From Bacteroidales bacterium UBA1182 (GTDB lineage Bacteria; Bacteroidota; Bacteroidia; Bacteroidales; Bacteroidaceae): DNA of 51,345 bases. The DNA is taken from NCBI GenBank assembly GCA_002310015.1, contig DBYQ01000092.1:21874-73218 (forward strand), written 5' to 3'. The notes under the pieces were generated by a model. That model did not search any database, was not told the origin of the DNA, and was given only the letters and a program-made list of their open reading frames with translations. This document shows, piece after piece, positions 1 through 6,311 of the stretch. The stretch's first letter is position 1; each line of letters begins with the position of its first letter. A program made the position numbers and the translations under genes.

Positions 1-545
1 CCCTTGGCGTTCTCCAGCACCGCAATCTCATCAATGATGCGATACTCACCCTCAGCGGCAATCTTCTTGACCGTGTATTCGCCCTCAAGCTGGAACGGAG
101 CCATGATCTTGAGCGGCTGGAAGTTCTCCTCAACCTTACCCAGCCAGTCCGATGCACGCACCTTGTCACCTACCTTAACGATAGGCTCAAACTTCCAGAG
201 GCGGTCATTATCCAGCGGATAGGTGTATTCACCACGCTTAAGGAACACGCCCGTCATCTTGTCCAGGTCATTCTGCAGACCGTCAAAGTTGTGTGACAGC
301 ATGCCCGGGCCAAGCGTTACCTCCAGCATGTGACCGGTAAACTCGGCGGGAGCTCCTACCTTGAGGCCTCGGGTGCTCTCAAATACCTGGACGAACACGT
401 TCTCGCCCACCACCTTGATGACCTCTGACATCAGCTTGTCGCCGCCTGTCTCGATATAGCAGATCTCATTCTGCGCAACAGGGCCGTCCACCTTCAACGT
501 CACCATGTTCGCAATGACACCTCTAACTATTCCCTTTGTAGCCAT
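1..545 (-). CDS. atpA: V-type ATP synthase subunit A, N-terminal part (gene runs off the left edge)
   Basis: Catalytic A subunit of the V/A-type rotary ATPase, the nucleotide-hydrolysing partner of subunit B in the cytoplasmic V1 head. Only the first 181 codons are present, starting at the ATG at 545 and reading MATKGIVRGVIANMVTLKVD. The beta-barrel start (VDGPVAQNEICYIE), the LGPGMLSHNFDGLQNDL segment (the family's usual LGPGLL..IYDGIQRPL) and the A-specific bulge domain (WKFEPIVKVGDKV) are visible. The Walker A loop lies beyond the window. It is the third gene of a leftward operon after subunit E and the DUF2764 gene. It is separated from DUF2764 by 165 bp holding an AATTGAAAATT inverted repeat, unlike the 15-bp gap between the first two genes. 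Identity is secure; the rest of the operon (B, D, I, K) is expected further left. Confidence 0.95.
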   Translation of the reverse strand, partial: MATKGIVRGVIANMVTLKVDGPVAQNEICYIETGGDKLMSEVIKVVGENVFVQVFESTRGLKVGAPAEFTGHMLEVTLGPGMLSHNFDGLQNDLDKMTGVFLKRGEYTYPLDNDRLWKFEPIVKVGDKVRASDWLGKVEENFQPLKIMAPFQLEGEYTVKKIAAEGEYRIIDEIAVLENAK

Positions 546-604
546 TTATCTAAATATTTATCTTTTTGTTCAATCTTAAAATTAATCAAGCTAGAAAGCT
601 TTTT

Positions 605-713
605 AATTGAAAATTGAGAATTGAAAATTGAAAATTACCATCCGGTGCGTGTCTTACGCAGGTTCTATGTTTTATTTTTCAATTTTCAATTTTCAATTTT
701 CAATTTTCAATTA
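605..713. repeat. AATTGAAAATT / AATTTTCAATT inverted-repeat element
   Basis: The left arm (605-636) is about four head-to-tail copies of a 7-mer, TTGAAAA with one variant. The right arm (675-713) is five copies of the complementary CAATTTT. The arms can pair into a long AT-rich stem around a loop of about 38 nt (637-674). The right arm runs into the TAA stop (711-713) of the DUF2764 gene, so the stem lies between DUF2764 and atpA in the V-ATPase transcript. I recall similar AATTGAAAATTGAAAATT elements as common between genes in Bacteroidales; a role in mRNA processing or end protection is inference. Confidence 0.8.
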
Positions 714-1556
714 GTTTTTGAATTCTGCGGGAACTTCAGTCTGAGACTTCAGTTCTCCTATCAGCTGGCGGAAGAGTTGCTGGCCTTTCTCCTTGTCCAG
801 GGTAGTCCAGCGCTCCACCATACCCAGGCGCACCATGTATGAGAACAGGCGCTCCACGGTAAAGTAATCAAAGAAGGTGTTCTCCTCCAGCCAACGCCAG
901 CGCAGCTGGTCAGTCTTGCGCTCACGCTGTGCCAGGTCATCCTCATCAATCAGCCGCACCACATCATCAAAAAAGTCCAACTCCTGGCTCAGCCCCCAGT
1001 CACGCGCACCGCTTGTACGCAAGGCCTGTGCGGTAGCATTACCACCCACAATAACCTTTTGTATATCAAGCCCGTACGTACGTGCCGTAATGGCCGATAA
1101 TATATTGTTCAGGTCCAGATTGAACTCATACCATTTGCGTACAAACTCATTGCCTGAGCCCATAGCATACTCATAGAACAGGCTCCACAGACGGTCCTCA
1201 GCAAATGCAGCATGCTCACGCCAGCTATCATTCAGCCACTCCTGCACAAAAGTGTACATAAAGGCCGGAATGTCCTTGGCGGGAGCCTCATCGGCCTTGA
1301 CCTGTGCTACAAGCTCTTCCATACGCTCGGCGCTTACAAGACCCAGCGGAGCATCAGCAGCCACAGAGCCGTCACGCAGCACGCTTATAAGGTTACGGCA
1401 GTCATTCTCCATCAAGAGCATGTCCATAACCTTACGGTCAGCCGCGTCAAGAGCATCATAAAGCTCCGCGCGCAGTGATTCCGCAGAGGCAGGAGCCTTG
1501 CTGTCATCAAGGCTTATATCTGCCAGCCCGGCAATAAGATAGTAGTAGTTGCCCAT
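711..1556 (-). CDS. DUF2764 family protein of the V-type ATPase operon
   Basis: A 281-residue cytoplasmic protein with no signal peptide, starting MGNYYYLIAGLADISLDDSK, which is the usual start of DUF2764 proteins. The sequence is mostly acidic and helical, with a central segment (LNNILSAITARTYGLD) that resembles the helical packing surfaces of V-ATPase subunit C/d-like proteins. DUF2764 genes lie between V-ATPase E and A subunit genes in Bacteroidetes and related bacteria, and this one does too, 15 bp after subunit E. The function is not established; its fixed place suggests a stator or central-stalk role, perhaps replacing subunit C. The start is supported by the short gap and by family length. 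The stop codon overlaps the adjacent repeat element. Confidence 0.9.
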   Translation of the reverse strand: MGNYYYLIAGLADISLDDSKAPASAESLRAELYDALDAADRKVMDMLLMENDCRNLISVLRDGSVAADAPLGLVSAERMEELVAQVKADEAPAKDIPAFMYTFVQEWLNDSWREHAAFAEDRLWSLFYEYAMGSGNEFVRKWYEFNLDLNNILSAITARTYGLDIQKVIVGGNATAQALRTSGARDWGLSQELDFFDDVVRLIDEDDLAQRERKTDQLRWRWLEENTFFDYFTVERLFSYMVRLGMVERWTTLDKEKGQQLFRQLIGELKSQTEVPAEFKN

Positions 1557-1571
1557 CTTGGCCAGTTAAGA

Positions 1572-2162
1572 TCAGAAAAGAGTCTCAACCAACTGCGGGC
1601 GCAGGATTGACTTGAACCAGTTCTCAAACTCCTCAGTGCCAAAGTTCACCTTATAGGCACCGTCAGCAGGCTGAATGGAGAACTCAGCCTGAGCACCGTT
1701 CACCTCAGTGATCTTTACCGTACCGTCAAGCAACTGCTTGGCCTTGGCGGTAAAGTATTTCTTGAGCTGCTCAGCATCCTTGGCCTTAATCTCTATGTTC
1801 TGCTTGCTGCCCCACTCCTGGGCAAGAGTAAGAATAAACTCGTTGAAAGCCTTCTGGTCAGCTGTAAAGCCCTTTACTGATTCCGATACGATCTTGTCAG
1901 TAACAACAGTAGCAATTTCACTCTTGAGAGCCTCTACAGCCTGCTGTGCATAGAGCTTAAGCTCCTTACGCACGTTCTCAGCATTATCAGCACTCTCCTT
2001 CTTTGCGGCAGCAAGAGCGGCAGCGGCCTCCTTCTGGGCATCGGCAACAATTTTCTCCGCCTCAGCCTTGGCAGCAGCCACAATCTCCTGAGCCTCAGCC
2101 TGACCTTTAGCAACACCTTCATTATAAATAATGTCGGTAAGTTCCTGGATTTTGGTATTCAT
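1572..2162 (-). CDS. atpE: V-type ATP synthase subunit E
   Basis: Peripheral-stalk subunit E, 196 residues, the normal family length. Residues 15-75 form a long Ala/Lys/Glu helix (EAQEIVAAAKAEAEKIVADA and onward), the coiled coil that pairs with subunit G/H. The C-terminal globular half (about 100-196) ends LRPQLVETLF, the segment that binds the top of the A3B3 head. It is the first gene of the leftward V-ATPase operon. Just upstream lie a Bacteroidetes-type promoter (2215-2245) and a leader hairpin (2192-2214). Identity comes from the helix composition, the C-terminal motif and the neighbours DUF2764 and subunit A. Confidence 0.93.
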   Translation of the reverse strand: MNTKIQELTDIIYNEGVAKGQAEAQEIVAAAKAEAEKIVADAQKEAAAALAAAKKESADNAENVRKELKLYAQQAVEALKSEIATVVTDKIVSESVKGFTADQKAFNEFILTLAQEWGSKQNIEIKAKDAEQLKKYFTAKAKQLLDGTVKITEVNGAQAEFSIQPADGAYKVNFGTEEFENWFKSILRPQLVETLF

Positions 2163-2191
2163 AGGTTATAATTGATAATTCTCACAAAAAA

Positions 2192-2214
2192 CGAGTCTCG
2201 CAAATAGAGACTCG
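2192..2214 (-). promoter_or_regulatory. Perfect 8-bp hairpin at the 5' end of the V-ATPase transcript
   Basis: CGAGTCTC (2192-2199) and GAGACTCG (2207-2214) are perfect inverted repeats around a 7-nt loop. The hairpin sits just downstream of the predicted leftward -7 box (2222-2215), so it would form at or near the 5' end of the transcript, about 30 nt before the subunit E start. A 5'-terminal stem often protects mRNA from 5'-end-dependent decay; that role here is inference. Confidence 0.55.
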
Positions 2215-2245
2215 CAAATTTAATCAAATCCACAAAACGCCCAAC
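2215..2245 (-). promoter_or_regulatory. Predicted promoter of the V-ATPase operon
   Basis: On the minus strand TAAATTTG (2222-2215) matches the Bacteroidetes -7 consensus TAnnTTTG. GTTG (2245-2242) matches -33 TTTG at three of four positions with a 19-nt spacer. Transcription would start near 2211, about 50 nt before the subunit E ATG at 2162. Confidence 0.55.
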
Positions 2246-2294
2246 TCTATTAACATAAAAAAACGCATTGTCTTATAATCTGCCCCAGAAATAA

Positions 2295-2334
2295 AAAAGT
2301 AAATTTTGAAAAAACTGAAACTAAATTTACTTTT
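2295..2334. repeat. 12-bp perfect inverted repeat overlapping the nucleotidyltransferase promoter
   Basis: AAAAGTAAATTT (2295-2306) and AAATTTACTTTT (2323-2334) are exact reverse complements 16 bp apart. The arms overlap the -33 and -7 boxes of the promoter at 2305-2335. This is the geometry of a repressor operator, and toxin-antitoxin style genes are often autoregulated. No DNA-binding protein is encoded beside it, so the binder is unknown. Confidence 0.6.
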
Positions 2335-2335
2335 G
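2305..2335 (+). promoter_or_regulatory. Consensus Bacteroidetes promoter for the MNT gene
   Basis: TTTG (2305-2308), a 19-nt spacer and TACTTTTG (2328-2335, TAnnTTTG) match the -33/-7 consensus exactly. Transcription would start near 2339, about 16 nt before the ATG at 2355. It is one of only two promoters here with both boxes intact. Confidence 0.7.
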
Positions 2336-2354
2336 CCTCAATGACAGCACGACT

Positions 2355-2648
2355 ATGGATGCAAAAGTCAAGAGAATAATATGTAATTACTTCAAAACCA
2401 AACCAATTGAAAAGGCTTGGGTCTTTGGTTCCTTCTCTCGTGGAGAAGAGGAACCTGGAAGCGACATTGATATTCTCGTTTCACTTTCCCCAAATTCCGG
2501 TTTGGGGTTCAAATTCTTTGGTATGATACTGGATCTTGAAAAAGAACTAAATCGTCCGGTTGACCTGGTTGTAGAAGGAGATTTGCTTCCGTTTGCCGCA
2601 GAAACAGTAGAAAAAGAAAAAATTTTAATCTACGAGAGAGGCCATTAA
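2355..2648 (+). CDS. MNT-type minimal nucleotidyltransferase (orphan MntA-like antitoxin)
   Basis: A 97-residue minimal nucleotidyltransferase of the DNA polymerase beta superfamily. The signature GS-x10-D-x-D is present as GSFSRGEEEPGSDIDILV, and a third acidic position follows in RPVDLVVEGDL, so the active site looks complete. MntA-type proteins inactivate HEPN ribonuclease partners by adding AMP to them, and the two genes are normally adjacent. No HEPN (DUF86-like) ORF is seen here; downstream is a broken DUF3800 gene. The gene has its own consensus promoter overlapped by an inverted repeat. It may be a solitary antitoxin left after toxin loss, or may act on a distant partner. Family call is firm; the biological role is not. 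Confidence 0.85.
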   Translation: MDAKVKRIICNYFKTKPIEKAWVFGSFSRGEEEPGSDIDILVSLSPNSGLGFKFFGMILDLEKELNRPVDLVVEGDLLPFAAETVEKEKILIYERGH

Positions 2649-2693
2649 AGACAGAGGTCATCTCTTTGTAAATCCTGTCCACAGGACTGTTCA

Positions 2694-3132
2694 ATGAATT
2701 GGAATATGACTGATAAAGAAAAATATTATATGTTCGTCGACGAGTGCGGAGACCAGAATCTCTCAGCATTCGATGAAAACTTTCCTATATTCACGCTGTG
2801 CGGAGTTCTGATGTCACACAGCCAACTGCGGGCTATGGAGACTAAGATTACAGCGCTAAAGAAGAAGTATTGGGGCGACAAGACCGTAATTCTGCATTCC
2901 AGGGACATTCGCAAGTGTGAAAAAGAGTTCAAGATTCTTTTTGACCTGGACATCAAGAAACGGTTCTATGAGGATCTGGTTGGCCGACCTAATTGCATAC
3001 CCCATCACACAGCATCTTCTCTATCCTGACCGTGTAAATTTCGCCTACGACATCGTGAAGAACAACATCTATGTGAGCGATGGTAAGATACTTGGGTTGA
3101 AAGTGATTCCGCGGCCCGAGAAGGAGGCATAA
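2694..3132 (+). pseudogene. DUF3800 protein gene with internal deletion and frameshift
   Basis: The N-terminal part, from ATG 2694 or more likely 2706, reads YYMFVDECGDQNLSAFDENF, the opening strand of DUF3800 proteins with the Asp of the RNase H-like active site. About 90 residues on, at 2980-2985, the frame jumps to +1, where the typical DUF3800 C-terminus follows (LADLIAYPI, then GKILGLKVIPRPEKEA, ending at 3132). DUF3800 proteins are usually about 230-260 residues; here the middle hundred or so, with the remaining catalytic acids, is missing. The frame-0 product would end out of frame at 3029. This is a decayed gene, a relic of an accessory element near the MNT gene. The exact deletion junction cannot be placed without an intact homologue. 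Confidence 0.8.
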
Positions 3133-3164
3133 AAAAAGAGTTGAGATTTCTCTTCAACCCTTTT
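3132..3164. terminator. Probable bidirectional terminator between DUF3800 and the leftward genes
   Basis: GTTGAGA (3140-3146) pairs with TC-T-TCAAC (3151-3158, one bulge) around a TTTC loop. Leftward, the stem is followed by seven Ts after two bases (complement of the A-run 3131-3137), a typical intrinsic terminator for the regulator transcript. Rightward it is followed by CCCTTTT, a weaker terminator for the DUF3800 side. Confidence 0.5.
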
Positions 3165-3236
3165 CCGACCGGGGACACCCCAGTCCATCTGATTGGGATT
3201 ACCAATCCGATGCAAATATAGGGATTCTTTTTGGTT

Positions 3237-3383
3237 CTACAAATAATTATGTCTCAACTTTGTAAGATCATTTACCTTGTTTCTCATAAAGATTCTTATT
3301 TCATCTGCGGATAGAGTATCTCCAGCCATAGCTTGAGCGTGGCTCTTTCTTAAAATGTCGATTAAAAATTCATTCTTTTCCAT
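3237..3383 (-). CDS. Small hypothetical protein (48 aa) downstream of the regulator
   Basis: A short leftward ORF from ATG 3383 to TAG 3237, starting MEKNEFLIDILRKSHAQAMA and ending NDLTKLRHNYL. It is hydrophilic and predicted helical, with no signal peptide or membrane segment. It begins 12 bp after the AraC-type gene on the same strand, so it would be cotranscribed, and a terminator follows at about 3158-3132. I recognise no family. The composition looks coding (balanced charges, an amphipathic helix), but there is no clear ribosome-binding site, and chance cannot be excluded at this length. Confidence 0.35.
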   Translation of the reverse strand: MEKNEFLIDILRKSHAQAMAGDTLSADEIRIFMRNKVNDLTKLRHNYL

Positions 3384-3395
3384 AGATCTAAGTAT

Positions 3396-4610
3396 CTACT
3401 GTTTTTTGCGAAGGGTGGCCTTCCAGACGGTGGGGGTTACTCCTTCCAGCTCGCGGAACTTGCGGATGAACTGGGTGGAGCTTTGGAAGCCGCTTTTGGC
3501 GGAGATGTAGTCTATCACGGCGTCGGGCTCGGCTGCCATGAGTTGTTTGGCGTACTCTATGCGGAGCTGGTTCAGGTAATCCCTGAAAGGCATGCCGTAA
3601 TAGATGTTTACCAGTTTTGACACGTATGTACGGTTGGTATTAAGCTTACGCGATATCTCATCGACCGATAAGGTCGGATCCAGATACCCCTTATCCACTA
3701 TCATAAGCTGCTTGAATGACTCCATAAGCTTATCGTAGCCTGATTGCGTACCCTCGGCAATAGGACCGGAATCTATAGCCCCCAGATACTCCTGAGGAGT
3801 CTGCCGGATAGCAGTGAACGGATGGCGCAGCCGCTCTAATGTCATGTAGCCGCCGGGGAGCGACGGCACAGTAACCACGTACCCCACCAGGAACAGCACC
3901 ACAGCCACACTCACAGACCAAGCCACCGACCACGGCGAGTATATGTTCAGGAATGGCTCGTTATAGATAATGCACAACCCCCATAGCGCAAAATAAATCA
4001 TAAAGAGGATACACACGATATTGGCCGTAAATGATGTACGCCCCCTCTTAAGGAACCCCCATATATGCCTCGGCCTGAACTTGTTTAGCCGCAGCCAAAA
4101 GACCATGAACATCATGGCCGCCGCAAGAAATGCAAGGAACACAGTCTTGTAAATCACGTATGACACAAGGACAAACACCCCCTGCATCCTGTCAAGCCCA
4201 TCCGGGGAAATAAGATTGCGGAACAGGCCATTAAAAAGCTCCGCGGTGTTATCCAACCCCATGATGCCTATCAGGAGCACATTTGCCGAGGTAATGAGTA
4301 CCGCCGGGAGCAGCATAAGATAAGAAAGAGCCCGTTCATACACATCATCCACCAATGACCTTATATAGAAACACACCAAGGGCACCACAGCTAATGATGT
4401 GAACTCCAGAACAGTATTCATTATGACCTGACGCCTTAAATCCGGGTTAACGGACAGATTGTTGGCCCCGCTAAAGAATCCTATGGCAAGCAGACCCATC
4501 ACTATAGCAAGCAGACGGTCCGAATGAGACCTGCACCCCCTGATAACCACTATCAGGAACCATGCGATGCAGACCGTAAACGGCAGTTGATATATAAAAA
4601 CTCCAAGCAT
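3396..4610 (-). CDS. AraC-family transcriptional regulator with polytopic membrane N-terminus
   Basis: A 404-residue membrane-anchored regulator. Roughly residues 1-255 hold six or seven hydrophobic segments (for example VCIAWFLIVVI, VVPLVCFYI, VFLAFLAAAMMFMVFW, VAVVLFLVGYVV). The C-terminal 110 residues are an AraC DNA-binding domain with two helix-turn-helices: LSVDEISRKLNTNRTYVSKL, then DYISAKSGFQSSTQFIRKFR with the PTVW ending. Many Bacteroidales carry such 7TM-AraC proteins. An in-frame ATG exists at 4670, but the -7 box at 4644-4637 lies inside that extension and an AGAGGA-like site precedes 4610, so I place the start at 4610. It is divergent from the DUF5119/fimbrillin cluster across 277 bp and is the natural candidate regulator; that link is inferred from position. 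The signal it senses is unknown. Confidence 0.88.
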   Translation of the reverse strand: MLGVFIYQLPFTVCIAWFLIVVIRGCRSHSDRLLAIVMGLLAIGFFSGANNLSVNPDLRRQVIMNTVLEFTSLAVVPLVCFYIRSLVDDVYERALSYLMLLPAVLITSANVLLIGIMGLDNTAELFNGLFRNLISPDGLDRMQGVFVLVSYVIYKTVFLAFLAAAMMFMVFWLRLNKFRPRHIWGFLKRGRTSFTANIVCILFMIYFALWGLCIIYNEPFLNIYSPWSVAWSVSVAVVLFLVGYVVTVPSLPGGYMTLERLRHPFTAIRQTPQEYLGAIDSGPIAEGTQSGYDKLMESFKQLMIVDKGYLDPTLSVDEISRKLNTNRTYVSKLVNIYYGMPFRDYLNQLRIEYAKQLMAAEPDAVIDYISAKSGFQSSTQFIRKFRELEGVTPTVWKATLRKKQ

Positions 4611-4636
4611 TCTAGTCCTCTTTCTGTTTTTCAATG

Positions 4637-4644
4637 CAAATATA
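4637..4644 (-). promoter_or_regulatory. -7 box of the AraC-type regulator gene
   Basis: TATATTTG on the minus strand (4644-4637) matches TAnnTTTG. A -33 TTTG is not evident at the right spacing, so activation may be needed. Transcription near 4633 gives a leader of about 22 nt to the ATG at 4610 and decides against the upstream ATG at 4670. Confidence 0.45.
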
Positions 4645-4848
4645 ACACAAAAATCGGCCCGCTGTACCATTTTGAACTGATTTTTTACATTTTATCAAAA
4701 AATTAGCCAAAACGTCAATTGTTGTTTCATCTATAAATTCACACTACGAATACTGCTCGTTGACATTTGGATTATAACAAAATTTGTGATTTGTATTTTT
4801 AGGAATCCATTTTGTTGATGTCAGAAACAACGATACCGCCAATGCGCG

Positions 4849-4856
4849 TATATTTG
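4849..4856 (+). promoter_or_regulatory. -7 box of the DUF5119/fimbrillin cluster promoter
   Basis: TATATTTG (4849-4856) matches TAnnTTTG and would give a leader of about 28 nt to the ATG at 4888. No -33 box is seen at 19-21 nt, as expected of an activator-dependent promoter. In the 277-bp divergent region, GTTGTTTC (4721-4728) and GAAACAAC (4824-4831) are inverted 8-mers that could be regulator half-sites. Nothing else stands out there. Confidence 0.45.
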
Positions 4857-4887
4857 CAATAAGAAAATAAAAGAAGTATATATTTCT

Positions 4888-6159
4888 ATGTTTAGCGGAA
4901 AGAGGACTAGTAAAAAGATATCTGCAAAGATACAGATTACTCTGTATTTGGCAGTATGCCTGTTTGCAAATTTCGCTTGTATCCGCAAAGATCTGTACCT
5001 ACGCGTTGACACCACCCAGATTTCAATCCAGATGTTTGATGTAGGCCTTGACCTAGGCATGGAGCTCCTATGGGGCTTTGACTGGAAGACAGCCTGGCAT
5101 TATGAATGGGATGAAACCAATCTGGCAACATTCGGGCCGATAGGCTACACCAAGCCAGACCTGGTAAAAACCACCATCTACAACATAGACAATCAGACAG
5201 GCAAACGCTACAGCTCATTCTACATGCTGTTTGATGCAGGCGGAGGCCGATTAAGGCTTACCTCCGGCTCCACTTATGACATGCTGTTCTACAACTTCGG
5301 TACGGAGTATATCAACTTCTACCAGTCGGAGGACTACTACACGTATAACGCATATACACGCGTAAGTAATCAGGCTACTTTTATACGCACGCGCGCAGAG
5401 AACGTATTCAGTGAGATGCCTGACACCATGAAGACATACGTTGACTACAACCAGCCCGATGAACTGGTAGGCACAGTTGAAAACGAAATTGTCATCAATG
5501 AAGACCCCTCAAACTACTACAAGGAGTATGACAGCGACGGTAATGTAACATACGTCTATAGGATAGATGCCACACTGAGGCCCTACTCTTTCATCTATCT
5601 CATCCAGATGGTCATCCTGAACAACAAGGAAAGCGAAGAAAAGGGCAACCGCATAGTAGGTGCCAGCGGACTCACCATCACCGGACTGTCACAGGGTACT
5701 GACCTGTTTTCACGCAAGACATTAAGAAACACCATATCAACCACTACTACCGATGTCAAGTACATGCAGAACCACGACATCAAGGATCCGCAGGATACCA
5801 CACAGACCATAAATGTGGATATCATAGCATCCCGTCTGCTCACATGGGGACTTCCGGGAATAGACCCGTATGAGAACTGGAACGATGAAACAGGAACCAA
5901 TGGCGCCGCACTGACGCCTATTGAAGATAACTACATAGGTATAGGCTTTACGCTGCGCAACGGCTACTCATGGACCATAACCAAGCGCATCACTGACCAG
6001 ATGTGGAGCAAGCCCACCGGTGGCGTAATAACCATATATGTTGATGCAGCACAGATTCCGCAAGAGTTATTAGACAAGCAACAAACAAGCGGAGGCGGCG
6101 GATTCAATGCAAGTGTTGAGGATTGGAGCAATGAGGTCAATGCAGAAGTATCAATTTAA
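4888..6159 (+). CDS. DUF5119 family protein, first gene of the fimbrillin cluster
   Basis: A 423-residue exported protein. The N-terminus has basic residues (KRTSKK), a hydrophobic core and a Cys at about 31 (ANFACIRKD), so it is probably a lipoprotein, although the -3 residue (Asn) is atypical for a lipobox. The body has DUF5119 features: WHYEWDE near residue 70, FGPIGYTKP, a Gly-rich strand (FDAGGGRLRLTSGSTYDMLF) and the tyrosine-rich stretch after it. DUF5119 genes are often found beside fimbrillin or FimB/Mfa2-like genes in Bacteroidales. It is the first gene after the divergent promoter. No separate FimB/Mfa2 anchor gene is seen in the cluster, so this protein might take an anchoring or nucleating role; that is speculation. 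Start at ATG 4888 is supported by the -7 box upstream. Confidence 0.75.
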   Translation: MFSGKRTSKKISAKIQITLYLAVCLFANFACIRKDLYLRVDTTQISIQMFDVGLDLGMELLWGFDWKTAWHYEWDETNLATFGPIGYTKPDLVKTTIYNIDNQTGKRYSSFYMLFDAGGGRLRLTSGSTYDMLFYNFGTEYINFYQSEDYYTYNAYTRVSNQATFIRTRAENVFSEMPDTMKTYVDYNQPDELVGTVENEIVINEDPSNYYKEYDSDGNVTYVYRIDATLRPYSFIYLIQMVILNNKESEEKGNRIVGASGLTITGLSQGTDLFSRKTLRNTISTTTTDVKYMQNHDIKDPQDTTQTINVDIIASRLLTWGLPGIDPYENWNDETGTNGAALTPIEDNYIGIGFTLRNGYSWTITKRITDQMWSKPTGGVITIYVDAAQIPQELLDKQQTSGGGGFNASVEDWSNEVNAEVSI

Positions 6160-6270
6160 ACAGGAAATACAAGAAAGTGATTTAACAATACAGAATAGAA
6201 TTTAATAATAATTAATAAGGAATAGATATGGAAAAAAGAAAAGGACAGAATTCCGATGGAATTCAAACGA

Positions 6271-6311
6271 GAGAAACAAAAAAAGTAATAACAATAAAAA
6301 ACAAAAGACTT
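6271..6311 (+). promoter_or_regulatory. A-rich translation leader shared with the next fimbrillin gene
   Basis: This 41-nt leader (GAGAAA, A-run, GTAATAACAA, A-rich, CTT) is nearly repeated at 7548-7588, each ending immediately before an ATG. Such A-rich leaders replace Shine-Dalgarno sequences in Bacteroidetes. The match decides that translation starts at 6312, not at the in-frame ATG at 6228. Confidence 0.6.

Noticed and set aside
605..713. Regular short repeats resembling a CRISPR array
   Set aside because: The units are 7-bp head-to-tail copies without unique spacers and form two complementary arms; there are no cas genes.
621..842. Rightward ORF of 73 codons across the repeat element
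   Set aside because: It is antisense to the end of the DUF2764 gene, and its Phe/Gln/Phe/Ser-rich repeats come from the CAATTTT units.
4611..4670. Upstream start (ATG 4670) for the AraC-type regulator
   Set aside because: The -7 box lies within this segment, so it should not be transcribed; the added residues are not typical of the family.
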